Shown here piece after piece: positions 39,465 to 53,722 of a stretch of DNA of 64,000 nucleotides. The stretch lies in assembly GCF_000310145.2 (NCBI RefSeq), contig NZ_AMXA01000001.1:186001-250000 (forward strand), given 5' to 3'. Each line of letters begins with the position of its first letter. The stretch's first letter is position 1. The DNA is from Thauera sp. 28 (GTDB lineage: Bacteria; Pseudomonadota; Gammaproteobacteria; Burkholderiales; Rhodocyclaceae). The position numbers and the translations under genes were made by a program. The notes beneath the pieces were generated by a model. That model was not told the origin of the DNA. It saw only the letters and a list, made by a program, of their open reading frames with translations, and searched no databases.

Positions 39465-39959
39465 TCAGGCGACTTCGGCGCGCTCGATGACCACGTCCTC
39501 CTTGGGCACGTCCTGGTGGAAGCCGCTGGAGCCGGTCTTGACCTTGCGGATCGAGTCGACCACATCCAGGCCCTCGGTGACACGGCCGAACACGCAGTAG
39601 CCCCAGCCCTGGGTGTCGGGCGAGCGGTGGTTGAGGAAGTCGTTATCGGCAACGTTGATGAAGAACTGCGCGGTGGCGGAGTGGGGCGCCTGGGTACGCG
39701 CCATGGCGATGGTGCCGCGTTCGTTCTTCAGGCCGTTGTCGGCTTCGTTCTTGATCTGTTCGCCGGTGGGCTTCTGGTTCATGCCGGGCTCGAAACCGCC
39801 GCCCTGGATCATGAAGCCGTCAATGACCCGGTGGAAGATGGTGTTGTCGTAGTGGCCGGCTTCCACATAGGCGAGGAAGTTGGCGACCGTGACCGGTGCC
39901 TTGTCGGCGTCGAGTTCGAGGGTGATGACGCCGTGGTTGGTGTGCAACTTGACTGCCAT
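39465..39959 (-). CDS. ppiB: cytoplasmic cyclophilin-type peptidyl-prolyl isomerase
   Basis: 164 aa, no signal peptide. Cyclophilin motifs [19 protein letters not shown] and [18 protein letters not shown] contain the catalytic Arg and the Phe/Gln pocket. It is transcribed after ppiA and before lpxH. The lack of a leader assigns it to the cytoplasm. Confidence 0.95.
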   Translation of the reverse strand: MAVKLHTNHGVITLELDADKAPVTVANFLAYVEAGHYDNTIFHRVIDGFMIQGGGFEPGMNQKPTGEQIKNEADNGLKNERGTIAMARTQAPHSATAQFFINVADNDFLNHRSPDTQGWGYCVFGRVTEGLDVVDSIRKVKTGSSGFHQDVPKEDVVIERAEVA

Positions 39960-40031
39960 GTGGTGCTCTCCTGGGGAGGTTGTTGTCGTCCGGGCAGTGC
40001 GTGCGCTCGCCCGTCCATTGAAGGGCCCTTC

Positions 40032-40613
40032 TTACTTGCCGGCCTTGCCTGCCGGGGCGTCGAGCAGGCGGGCGCTTTCCACGATCACGGGCTCGACCGG
40101 CACGTTCTGGTGGAAACCGCGGTTCGCGGTCGGGACCTTGGCGATCCTGTCGACCACGTCCATGCCCTTCACCACCTTGCCGAACACGGCGTAGCCCCAG
40201 CCGTCGCGCGAAGGGTAGTCGAGGAAGGTGTTGGGGACGAGGTTGATGAAGAACTGTGCCGAGGCCGAGTGCGGGTCGGCGGTGCGCGCCATGGCCAGGG
40301 TGCCGGGTTCGTTCCTGAGGCCGTTCTTCGCTTCGTTCTCGATCGGGGCGCGGGTGCTCTTTTGCTTCATGTCGGCGTCGAAGCCACCGCCCTGGACCAT
40401 GAAGCCATCGATCACACGGTGAAAGATGGTGCCGTTGTAGTGACCGTCCTTGACGTACTGGACGAAGTTCTCTGCCGACTTCGGCGCCTTGTCGGCGAAC
40501 AGTTCGACCACGATCTCGCCTTGGTTGGTCTTGAGTTCGACCATCGGGTTGGCGGCCAGCGTGCTCAAGGCACTCGCTGCGAGCACTGCAAAGGCGATCA
40601 ATTGCTTTTTCAT
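40032..40613 (-). CDS. ppiA: periplasmic cyclophilin-type peptidyl-prolyl isomerase
   Basis: 193 aa from ATG 40613 ([20 protein letters not shown]), chosen for the GGAG site and a clean Sec signal peptide; the upstream frame to 40643 is noise. Motifs [19 protein letters not shown] and [14 protein letters not shown] match the ppiB product next door, so the two look like a tandem duplication with one copy exported. Confidence 0.94.
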   Translation of the reverse strand: MKKQLIAFAVLAASALSTLAANPMVELKTNQGEIVVELFADKAPKSAENFVQYVKDGHYNGTIFHRVIDGFMVQGGGFDADMKQKSTRAPIENEAKNGLRNEPGTLAMARTADPHSASAQFFINLVPNTFLDYPSRDGWGYAVFGKVVKGMDVVDRIAKVPTANRGFHQNVPVEPVIVESARLLDAPAGKAGK

Positions 40614-40863
40614 GGGGTCTCCGGTGCTTGGCCGCATGGCCACGGGCGTGAAGGCATCTCAGGACTGGCGCAGGCTCTCGCACAGATGTCGCGAACCTTC
40701 CTTGCAGGCAGGGATGACGAAAGGGCGAGGTCCGCTGCCGTGGTATATTTGCGCCCTGCCGATGCGGGCCTGGAGCCCGCTGGACGCAAGATTCTAGCAA
40801 CAAGCCCCACCCCTCACAATCGCGCTCACAGCGTGCTTCATCTTCGGTATTTCCGTCATCCCG

Positions 40864-42249
40864 ATGCTCAACATCTACAACACCCTGTCGCGCAACAAGG
40901 AAGTCTTCACGCCCATCGAACCTGGCAAGGTCCGCATGTACGTTTGCGGCATGACGGTGTACGACTTCTGTCACCTCGGGCATGCACGCGTGATGGTGGT
41001 GTTCGACATGGTGGCGCGCTGGCTGCGTGCGAGCGGGCTGGACGTCACCTACGTGCGCAACATTACCGACATCGATGACAAGATCATCCGTCGCGCGCAG
41101 GAGAATGGCGAGACCATCCGCGCGCTCACCGACCGCTTCATTGCGGCGATGCACGAGGACGCCGATGCGCTGGGCGTGCTGCGCCCCGACCACGAGCCGC
41201 GCGCCACCGACTACGTTGCCCAGATGCAGTCGCTGATCTCGCGCCTCGAGCACAAAGGCCTCGCCTACGTCGCAGCCAACCGCGACGTATGCTACGCGGT
41301 GCGCAAGTTCGAGGGCTACGGCAAGCTGTCGGGCAAGTCGCTCGACGAGCTGCGCGCCGGCGAGCGCGTCGACGTGGCGCAGGACAAGAACGACCCGCTC
41401 GACTTCGTGCTGTGGAAGCACGCCAAGACCGAAGAGCCTGGCGAGGTGAAGTGGGCGTCGCCGTGGGGCGAGGGCCGGCCCGGCTGGCACATCGAGTGCT
41501 CGGCAATGAGCTCGGACCTGCTTGGCGACCACTTCGACATCCACGGTGGCGGCATGGATCTGCAGTTCCCGCACCACGAGAACGAGATCGCCCAGTCCGA
41601 GGGCGCGCACGGCCACGCCTTCGTCAATTACTGGATGCACAACGGCTTCGTGCGCGTCGATGACGAGAAGATGTCGAAGTCGCTCGGTAACTTCTTCACC
41701 ATCCGCGAGGTGCTGCAGAAATACGACCCCGAGGTGGTGCGCTTCTTCATCCTGCGTGCGCACTACCGTAGCGCGCTCAACTACTCCGACACCCACCTCG
41801 AGGACGCCCGCAACGCGCTCACGCGCCTCTATACCGCGCTGAAGAACGTGCCGGTGCAGGGCGATGCCGAGGTGGATTGGGAAGAGGCTCACGCCCGGCG
41901 TTTCCGCGCGGCGATGGACGACGACTTCAACACCGCGGAGGCGGTCGCGGCGCTGTTCGAGATGGCGAACGAGGTCAACCGCAGTGTGTCGCCCGCTCTG
42001 GCGCGGCAACTCAAGGCCCTGGCAGGCGTGCTGGGCCTGCTTCAGCGCGATCCGCTGGCCTTCCTGCAGGCCGGCGCTGCGGATGCGGCAGGCCTTGACG
42101 CCGGGGAGATCGAAGCCCGCATTGCCGCGCGCGCCGCAGCCAAGAAGGCAAAGGATTACGCCGAGGCTGATCGGATCCGGACCGAGCTGACTGCGGCCGG
42201 CATCGTCCTCGAGGACGGGCCTGGCGGCACGACCTGGCGCCGCGCCTGA
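40864..42249 (+). CDS. cysS: cysteinyl-tRNA synthetase
   Basis: Class I synthetase of 461 aa. The HIGH signature appears as HLGHAR, the KMSKS loop as KMSKSLGNF, and zinc ligands as the first Cys (YVCGMTVYD) plus CSAM and the [10 protein letters not shown] His/Glu. It is transcribed divergently from ppiA; the 250-bp gap upstream has no confident promoter apart from a TATATT at 40744-40749. The gene ends in a bidirectional terminator. Confidence 0.97.
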   Translation: MLNIYNTLSRNKEVFTPIEPGKVRMYVCGMTVYDFCHLGHARVMVVFDMVARWLRASGLDVTYVRNITDIDDKIIRRAQENGETIRALTDRFIAAMHEDADALGVLRPDHEPRATDYVAQMQSLISRLEHKGLAYVAANRDVCYAVRKFEGYGKLSGKSLDELRAGERVDVAQDKNDPLDFVLWKHAKTEEPGEVKWASPWGEGRPGWHIECSAMSSDLLGDHFDIHGGGMDLQFPHHENEIAQSEGAHGHAFVNYWMHNGFVRVDDEKMSKSLGNFFTIREVLQKYDPEVVRFFILRAHYRSALNYSDTHLEDARNALTRLYTALKNVPVQGDAEVDWEEAHARRFRAAMDDDFNTAEAVAALFEMANEVNRSVSPALARQLKALAGVLGLLQRDPLAFLQAGAADAAGLDAGEIEARIAARAAAKKAKDYAEADRIRTELTAAGIVLEDGPGGTTWRRA

Positions 42250-42309
42250 CGCCTGAGGTAGTGCGCACCGGCGCACGAGGCCCAGGCCACGGACTGCAAG
42301 AGATATAAA

Positions 42310-42341
42310 AACGCCCGCTCCTGCATTGCAGGGCGGGCGTT
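42310..42341. terminator. bidirectional terminator between cysS and dnaJ
   Basis: Hairpin AACGCCCGC-T-CCTGCA / TGCAGG-GCGGGCGTT with one bulged T lies between the convergent cysS and dnaJ genes. A-rich and T-rich flanks allow use in both directions. Confidence 0.85.
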
Positions 42342-42362
42342 CTTCCGATGGGTAGCCCGGGC

Positions 42363-43484
<1,122 letters not shown>

Positions 43485-43514
43485 GGTGCGTCGCTCAGTC
43501 TGGTCTCAAGCAAA

Positions 43515-43556
43515 GGCCGAGCCGACGCCAGAGCAGGGCTCCGGCGGGGCTCGGCC
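43515..43556 (-). promoter_or_regulatory. stem-loop in the dnaK-dnaJ gap
   Basis: A long, nearly perfect hairpin: GGCCGAGCC / GGCTCGGCC outside, CGCC / GGCG and GAGC / GCTC inside, with a 3-nt loop. On the minus strand only TTT follows, so it is at best a weak terminator; an RNA-stability or processing element that sets the DnaK:DnaJ ratio is an alternative. Confidence 0.6.
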
Positions 43557-43580
43557 GCGAAGGGGTCGCCAGAGTGACGA

Positions 43581-45509
<1,929 letters not shown>

Positions 45510-45578
45510 GAGTGTTCCTTCTCAGTCAGTTCAGTCTTTATTTGGAGGCGCGGCTCGTAGCGCGCCGGTCTGGATCGA

Positions 45579-45606
45579 ATATGGGGGGGCGCGCAACGGT
45601 TTCAAG
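45579..45606 (-). promoter_or_regulatory. sigma-32-type promoter of dnaK
   Basis: On the minus strand CTTGAAA (45606-45600) is followed after 13 bp by CCCCATAT (45586-45579). This matches the E. coli sigma-32 consensus CTTGAAA-N(11-16)-CCCCATNT exactly. It lies in the grpE-dnaK gap, 70 bp before the dnaK ATG. Confidence 0.88.
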
Positions 45607-45624
45607 CCGCCGCGCGCAGATTCC

Positions 45625-46191
45625 TTACTGGCCCTTGGCCTTTGCCACCATGACCAGTGCCGGGCGGAGGACGCGCTCGTTGAGCAGATAGCCCTTCTGC
45701 AGCACCGTGACCACGGTGTTGGGTTCGGCGTCCGACTCGACCGCGCTGATCGCCTGATGCTTGTTCGGGTCGAACTTCTGGCCAACGGGGTTCTCTTCGG
45801 CCAGGCTCGCGCCTTCGAAAGCGGCGACAAGTTGCTTGAGCGTCAACTCGACGCCTTCGCGCAGCTTCTCAACGGTCTGGTTGTCCACCGCGAGGGCTGC
45901 CTCTAGGCTGTCCTTGACCGGCAGCATCGCGCTGGCGAACTTCTCGGCGGCAAACTTGGCGGCCTTGCCGATGTCTTCCTGCGCGCGGCGACGCACATTC
46001 TCGGTCTCGGCCTTGGCGCGCAGCCAGGCGTCGTGATGCTCGGCGGCCTTCAGTTCGGCCTGTCGCAGGCTCTCCTCGAGGCTGGGCATGCTGTCGATCG
46101 CGTTGGACGCATCGCTGGCGGCGTGTTCGGCGGTGGTAGCCTGGACTTCCAGTTCATCGGCGGGCGTCGTCGAAGGGTTCTGTTCCTGCAT
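45625..46191 (-). CDS. grpE: nucleotide exchange factor GrpE
   Basis: 188 aa from ATG 46191 ([10 protein letters not shown]). The frame is open further upstream but that part has no similarity to GrpE. A disordered acidic N-terminus, a long dimerisation helix (about residues 35-95) and the C-terminal beta domain ([34 protein letters not shown]) are typical. It releases ADP from DnaK. It is the first gene of grpE-dnaK-dnaJ, with a sigma-32-type promoter upstream. Confidence 0.96.
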   Translation of the reverse strand: MQEQNPSTTPADELEVQATTAEHAASDASNAIDSMPSLEESLRQAELKAAEHHDAWLRAKAETENVRRRAQEDIGKAAKFAAEKFASAMLPVKDSLEAALAVDNQTVEKLREGVELTLKQLVAAFEGASLAEENPVGQKFDPNKHQAISAVESDAEPNTVVTVLQKGYLLNERVLRPALVMVAKAKGQ

Positions 46192-46223
46192 GGATAAGGC
46201 TCCCGTAAATTCCTGACGCTGGT

Positions 46224-46251
46224 AAATTGGGGTCGGTCTGGTCATTTCAAG
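46224..46251 (-). promoter_or_regulatory. sigma-32-type promoter of grpE
   Basis: On the minus strand CTTGAAA (46251-46245) is followed after 12 bp by CCCCAATTT (46232-46224). The -35 is perfect and the -10 differs from CCCCATNT at one position. It lies 33 bp before the grpE ATG. Confidence 0.78.
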
Positions 46252-46288
46252 GGCTGGAGCCGCATTTTTTCGGCCGAGGAACTGAAGC

Positions 46289-46513
46289 ATGCGAACGAGC
46301 GATCTGGTTGCGCTGCCGATGCGCAATCTTGCCGAGGCGCAAGCGCTGGTGAGTCTGGTGCAGCTGGCGCTGCAGGCGCGCGGCCTTGCCCTGCGCGCGC
46401 CACCGCCAGTGCCCGACAGCTGCTGCGGGCGCGGTTGCAACGGCTGCGTGTGGGAGGGGTATTACGCAGCGCTACGTTTCTGGCGCGAGGATGCCATCGC
46501 CGCGCTGGAGTGA
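46289..46513 (+). CDS. small Cys-rich protein, oxidoreductase-like N-terminal domain
   Basis: 74 aa from ATG 46289, with GAGGAA upstream. The C-terminal half has the motif [20 protein letters not shown], the four-Cys signature of the short 'oxidoreductase-like' family (as I recall, PF09791). The N-terminal half is an Ala/Leu-rich helix. Four Cys in CCxxxCxxC suggest metal or Fe-S binding, but no biochemistry is implied. It is divergent from grpE and precedes gyrA by 99 bp. Confidence 0.72.
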   Translation: MRTSDLVALPMRNLAEAQALVSLVQLALQARGLALRAPPPVPDSCCGRGCNGCVWEGYYAALRFWREDAIAALE

Positions 46514-46612
46514 TCGTGTCTTGAGCATGCGCCGATGCCCAAGGCGGGGCGGGCGGAGGGCGCGCGTGTTAATATTTCGCGTTTTGGTAAACGCGGTACG
46601 CCCGCTCCCAGC

Positions 46613-49275
<2,663 letters not shown>

Positions 49276-49276
<1 letters not shown>

Positions 49277-50373
49277 TGAGTCGCGTATGGAACTTCAGCG
49301 CGGGTCCAGCGGCGCTGCCCGAAGAGGTGCTGCGCCAGGCCGCCGACGAGATGCTCGACTGGCAAGGCAGCGGTATGGGCGTGATGGAAATGAGCCATCG
49401 CGGCAAGGAGTTCACCGCCATTGCTGCCCAGGCTGAGGCGGACCTGCGCGAGCTGCTGGCGGTGCCGGCGAACTACCGCATCCTCTTCATGCAGGGCGGC
49501 GCGATCGCCGAGAACGCGATCATCCCGATGAACCTGATGGGCGACAAGCGCGTGGCCGACTATGTGGTCACCGGCGCGTGGTCGCATAAGTCGCAGAAGG
49601 AGGCGCGCAAGTACGCCGAGGTGAACATCGCGGCCACCTCCGAGGCGAGCGGCTTCGCGACCGTGCCGCCGATGACGGACTGGAGGCTGTCTGCCGATCC
49701 GGCGTATGTGTTCACCTGCACCAACGAGACCATCGGCGGCGTCGAGTACCCCTTCGAGCCCGATCTGGCGCAGATCGGCCGCGGCGAGGTGCCGGTGGTG
49801 GCCGACATGTCCTCGCACATCCTGTCGCGCGCGATCGACGTGGCCAAGTACGGCTTGATCTTCGGCGGCGCACAGAAGAACATCGGCCCGGCGGGCCTGA
49901 CCATCGTGATCGTGCGCGAGGACCTGCTCGGGCGCGCGATGCCGCACTGCCCGAGCGCCTTCGACTACAAGACCGTGGCCGACAACGGCTCGATGTACAA
50001 CACGCCGCCCACCTACGCGATCTACATCGCCGGCCTGGTCTTCCAGTGGCTCAAGCGCGAGGGCGGTTTGGCGGCGGTCGAGGCGCACAACATCGCCAAG
50101 GCGAAGCTGCTGTACGACTTCCTCGATGCCAGCGACTTCTACGAGAATCGCATCGACCCGGCTTGCCGTTCGCGCATGAACGTGCCCTTCTTCCTGAAGG
50201 ATGAGTCCTTGAACGAGGCCTTCCTGGCAGAGTCGAGAGCGGCCGGCCTGGTGCAGCTGAAGGGGCACAAGTCGGTCGGCGGCATGCGGGCGTCGATCTA
50301 CAACGCGATGCCGATCGCAGGCGTGCAGGCGCTGGTCGATTTCATGCGCGACTTCGCTGCTCGCCGCGGCTGA
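49276..50373 (+). CDS. serC: phosphoserine aminotransferase
   Basis: PLP enzyme of 365 aa that makes phosphoserine (and the PLP precursor 4-phosphohydroxythreonine). The N-terminus [15 protein letters not shown] and the PLP Lys in [13 protein letters not shown] are diagnostic. The ATG overlaps the gyrA stop by one base. The serC-pheA order is conserved. Confidence 0.97.
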
Positions 50374-50436
50374 GCGCGCCGGGCAGCACACGAACGAGAA
50401 CCACACGCGGAACTTGAAGGGGGCCATGGGCCGAGC

Positions 50437-51504
50437 ATGAGCGACGAACTGCTGAAACTGCGCAACGAGATCGACCGCCTCGATGAGGAAATCCTCGCCC
50501 GCCTGTCCGAGCGCGCGCGCTGCGCGCAACGGGTCGGGGAGATCAAACGCGGCGTCATGTACTACCGCCCCGAGCGCGAGGCCCAGGTGCTGCGCCGCTT
50601 GGCCGAGCTCAACCCCGGGCCCTTGTCACCCGATGCGGTGAAGACCATCTTCCGCGAGGTCATGTCGGCCTGCCTGGGCTTGGAGCAGCCGCTGCGCGTG
50701 GCCTATCTCGGCCCGGCCGGGACCTTCTCCGAAAGTGCCAGCCGCAAGCATTTCGGCTCCGCGCCCAATTTCATGGCGATGGCGGCGATCGACGACGTCT
50801 TTCGAGCGGTCGAGGCAGGCAATGCCGACTACGGCGTGGTGCCGGTGGAGAACTCTACCGAGGGGGCGGTGGGCGGCACGCTTGACTTGCTCCTCGCCAA
50901 TCCGCTCAAGGTGTGCGGCGAGGTGCGCTTGCGCATCCACCAGCAGTTGATGTCGCGCGCCGACGGCATCGGCGCGGCCCGCCGTGTCTACTCGCATGCC
51001 CAGTCGCTGGCGCAGTGCCACGAGTGGCTGAACCGCAACCTGCCGCATCTGCCGCGCATCCCGGTGGCGAGCAATGCCGAGGCCGCGCGCATGGCCTCGG
51101 AGGATCCGGAGTCCTGCGCCATTGCCGGTGAGGCGGCCGCGCAACTCTACGGCCTCAACATTCTCGCCCCCAACATCGAGGATGATCCCAACAACACGAC
51201 GCGCTTCCTGGTCATCGCCGACCACGACGCGGGCCCCTCCGGCCAGGATCGCACCTCGTTGGTGTTCTCGGCACCGAACCGTCCGGGCGCCATCCATGGC
51301 CTGCTCGAACCCATGGCCCGCCATGGGGTCGACATGACCAAGCTGCAGTCGCGGCCGGCGCGCTCGGGGCTATGGGAGTATGTGTTCTACGCGGACATCA
51401 ATGGACACCGCGACGATCCCGAGGTGGCGGCTGCGCTTGCCGAACTCAACGATCGCGCAGCGTTCGTCAAGGTCATCGGCTCGTATCCGGTGGCGGCAAT
51501 CTGA
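50437..51504 (+). CDS. pheA: bifunctional chorismate mutase / prephenate dehydratase
   Basis: P-protein of 355 aa for phenylalanine synthesis. An AroQ mutase domain (about residues 1-85, LRNEIDRLDEEILARLSERA), a prephenate dehydratase domain (VAYLGPAGTFSESA to NNTTRFLVI, with the catalytic Thr before RFLV) and a C-terminal ACT domain (TSLVFSAPNRPGAIHGLL) for Phe feedback are present in order. Confidence 0.96.
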   Translation: MSDELLKLRNEIDRLDEEILARLSERARCAQRVGEIKRGVMYYRPEREAQVLRRLAELNPGPLSPDAVKTIFREVMSACLGLEQPLRVAYLGPAGTFSESASRKHFGSAPNFMAMAAIDDVFRAVEAGNADYGVVPVENSTEGAVGGTLDLLLANPLKVCGEVRLRIHQQLMSRADGIGAARRVYSHAQSLAQCHEWLNRNLPHLPRIPVASNAEAARMASEDPESCAIAGEAAAQLYGLNILAPNIEDDPNNTTRFLVIADHDAGPSGQDRTSLVFSAPNRPGAIHGLLEPMARHGVDMTKLQSRPARSGLWEYVFYADINGHRDDPEVAAALAELNDRAAFVKVIGSYPVAAI

Positions 51505-51590
51505 CACAGCGCGAGCGCGCGCGGCTGGCGCCGGTGCGCGACGCTTGATGCTGCAGCCCGACCGGCATGCAGAACAAACAGGAGAAGACG

Positions 51591-52688
51591 ATGAGCATCG
51601 CCTCGCTGGCACCCGACTACATCCGCTCGATCATGGCCTACCAGCCGGGCAAGCCCATCTCGGAGCTCGCTCGCGAGATGGGGCTGGCCGAATCGAGCAT
51701 CGTCAAGCTCGCATCGAACGAGAATCCGCTCGGCATGAGCCCTGCGGCGCGCGACGCCGCACGCGATGCGATAGGCGATGTGGCGCGCTACCCGGACGGT
51801 GGCGCTTTCGCGCTCAAGAGCGCGTTGTGCAACAAGTTTGGCGTGGCCCCTGAGCAGATCGTGGTCGGCAACGGCTCCAACGACATCCTGGAACTGGTGT
51901 CGCAGGCTTTTCTGGCGCCGGGCTTGTCGGCGGTCTATTCGCAGCACGCGTTCGCGGTCTATCCGCTGGCGACGCATGCGCGCGGCGCGCGTGGAATCGA
52001 GGTGCCTGCGCGCAACTTCGGTCATGATCTGGCAGCGATGCTGGCTGCGATCCGGCCGCAGACGCGCGTGGTTTTCGTCGCCAATCCCAATAATCCCACC
52101 GGCACCTTCGTTCCGGGGGGCGAGTTGGAGGCGTTCATCAGCGCGGTGCCCAAACATGTGCTGGTGGTGCTCGACGAGGCTTATACCGAATACCTTGCGC
52201 CCGAGCAGCGCTACGATGCGATGGCCTGGGTAGGGCGCTATCCGAACCTGCTCGTTTCGCGCACCTTCTCCAAGGCTTATGGCCTGGCCGGGCTGCGCGT
52301 CGGCTACGCAGTGACGCATCCCGAGGTGGCCGATCTGATGAACCGGGTTCGCCAGCCGTTCAACGTGACCAGCGTCGGTCTGGCGGCGGCCGAGGCGGCG
52401 CTGGGCGACGAAGAGTTCATCGCCCGCAGTGCCGAGATCAACCGACGCGGCATGGTCCAACTCACCCAGGCCTTTGCCGAACTGGGGCTGGAGTGGATTC
52501 CGTCGTTTGGAAACTTCGTCACCTTCAAGGTCGGTGATGCGATCGGTATCAACCAGGCACTGCTCAAGCAGGGCGTCATCGTGCGTCCGATTGCAGCCTA
52601 TGGCATGCCGCACTGGCTGCGTGTCTCGATCGGCCTGCCCGAAGAGAACGCCCGTTTCATCGCTGCGCTTCGCCGCGCCCTGTCCTGA
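51591..52688 (+). CDS. hisC: histidinol-phosphate / aromatic aminotransferase
   Basis: Class I/II PLP aminotransferase of 365 aa from ATG 51591, after AGGAGAAG. The PLP Lys motif is SRTFSKAYGLAGLRVGY; ASNENPLGMSP and NPNNPTG are typical of HisC. Its position between pheA and tyrA is that of the second HisC, which can also transaminate prephenate or Phe/Tyr precursors. True histidine function cannot be told from sequence; the main his operon is not in the window. Confidence 0.9.
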   Translation: MSIASLAPDYIRSIMAYQPGKPISELAREMGLAESSIVKLASNENPLGMSPAARDAARDAIGDVARYPDGGAFALKSALCNKFGVAPEQIVVGNGSNDILELVSQAFLAPGLSAVYSQHAFAVYPLATHARGARGIEVPARNFGHDLAAMLAAIRPQTRVVFVANPNNPTGTFVPGGELEAFISAVPKHVLVVLDEAYTEYLAPEQRYDAMAWVGRYPNLLVSRTFSKAYGLAGLRVGYAVTHPEVADLMNRVRQPFNVTSVGLAAAEAALGDEEFIARSAEINRRGMVQLTQAFAELGLEWIPSFGNFVTFKVGDAIGINQALLKQGVIVRPIAAYGMPHWLRVSIGLPEENARFIAALRRALS

Positions 52689-52702
52689 GTGGAGGGTGCA
52701 GG

Positions 52703-53590
52703 ATGGCCCTGATCGGCAAGCTCGTCATCTGCGGCGTCGGCCTCATCGGCGGCTCCTTTGCCCTTGCCTTGCGCCGTGCCGGGCAGGTGGGGCGGGTTGT
52801 CGGCGTGGGGCGGCGCCCCGAGCCCCTGCAGCGGGCGCTCGCGCTGGGTGTGATCGACGAGGTCGCGGCCGGCTGGGCGGATGCGCTCGACGGCGCCGAC
52901 CTGGTCCTGCTTGCAGCGCCCGTTGGCCAGATGGACGCGATCATGGCGGCGATGGCGCCTCACCTGCGGCCAGGTACGGTAGTCACGGATGCGGGCAGCA
53001 CCAAGCGTGACGTGATCGAGGCGGTGCACCGCCACCTCTCCGGCGCACTTGCCGATGTCGTGCCTGCGCACCCGATTGCAGGTGCGGAAAAGAGCGGCGT
53101 CGAAGCCGCGTTTGCCGAGCTCTACATCGGACGCAAGGCAGTGTTGACCCCGCTGCCCGAGAGTCGCGCAGCGGCGGTCGAGCTCGTGCGTGCCGCCTGG
53201 GAAGCCTGTGGTGCACGCGTGGTGGACATGAGCCCCGGCGAGCACGACCGGGTCTTTGCGGCGGTCAGCCATCTGCCGCACCTGTTGGCGTTCGGCCTGG
53301 TCGATGACTTCGCACGCAGACCCAACGCGCCCTTGCTGTTTTCCCATGCGGCGGGCGGCTTTCGCGACTTCACCCGCATCGCGGGCAGTCATCCCGAGAT
53401 GTGGCGCGATATCTGCATCGCCAACCGGGTCGCCTTGCTCGACGAGCTTGACGCTTATCTCGGTGAGCTCGCGCACCTGCGTGGGCTGCTCGAGGCCGGT
53501 GATGGCGCCGGTCTCGAGGCGGTGTTCGAGCGTGCACGCCGGGCGCGCAATGCATGGGCAGAGGGCTTGCCGGTACAGGCCGCAGAATAG
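52703..53590 (+). CDS. tyrA: prephenate dehydrogenase
   Basis: NAD(P)-dependent dehydrogenase of 295 aa for tyrosine synthesis. The Rossmann motif is CGVGLIGGSFALAL. The catalytic His lies in HPIAGAEKSG, with a second conserved His in VSHLPHLLAF. There is no fused mutase or ACT domain. GGAGG precedes the ATG; it lies 14 bp after hisC. Confidence 0.95.
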   Translation: MALIGKLVICGVGLIGGSFALALRRAGQVGRVVGVGRRPEPLQRALALGVIDEVAAGWADALDGADLVLLAAPVGQMDAIMAAMAPHLRPGTVVTDAGSTKRDVIEAVHRHLSGALADVVPAHPIAGAEKSGVEAAFAELYIGRKAVLTPLPESRAAAVELVRAAWEACGARVVDMSPGEHDRVFAAVSHLPHLLAFGLVDDFARRPNAPLLFSHAAGGFRDFTRIAGSHPEMWRDICIANRVALLDELDAYLGELAHLRGLLEAGDGAGLEAVFERARRARNAWAEGLPVQAAE

Positions 53591-53722
53591 CGCGGCGGTG
53601 CCGCCGCATCGGCTGTAGTCCTGGCCGGCCCGAGAGTGTGGCGCTGTGACCGCTGTGCTTGCCGCTGGAGCCGCCCCCGTTCTTCCCGCCCCGCATCGTG
53701 GGGCGATCCCTGAGAGGTGATG

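Noticed and set aside
40614-40863. Possible RNA or riboswitch in the ppiA-cysS gap
   Set aside because: No convincing stem set or T-box signature; only a TATATT at 40744-40749 stands out.
39820-42276. 818-codon minus-strand open frame opposite cysS and extending through ppiA
   Set aside because: Mirrors cysS in one part and reads ppiA out of frame in another; not a gene.
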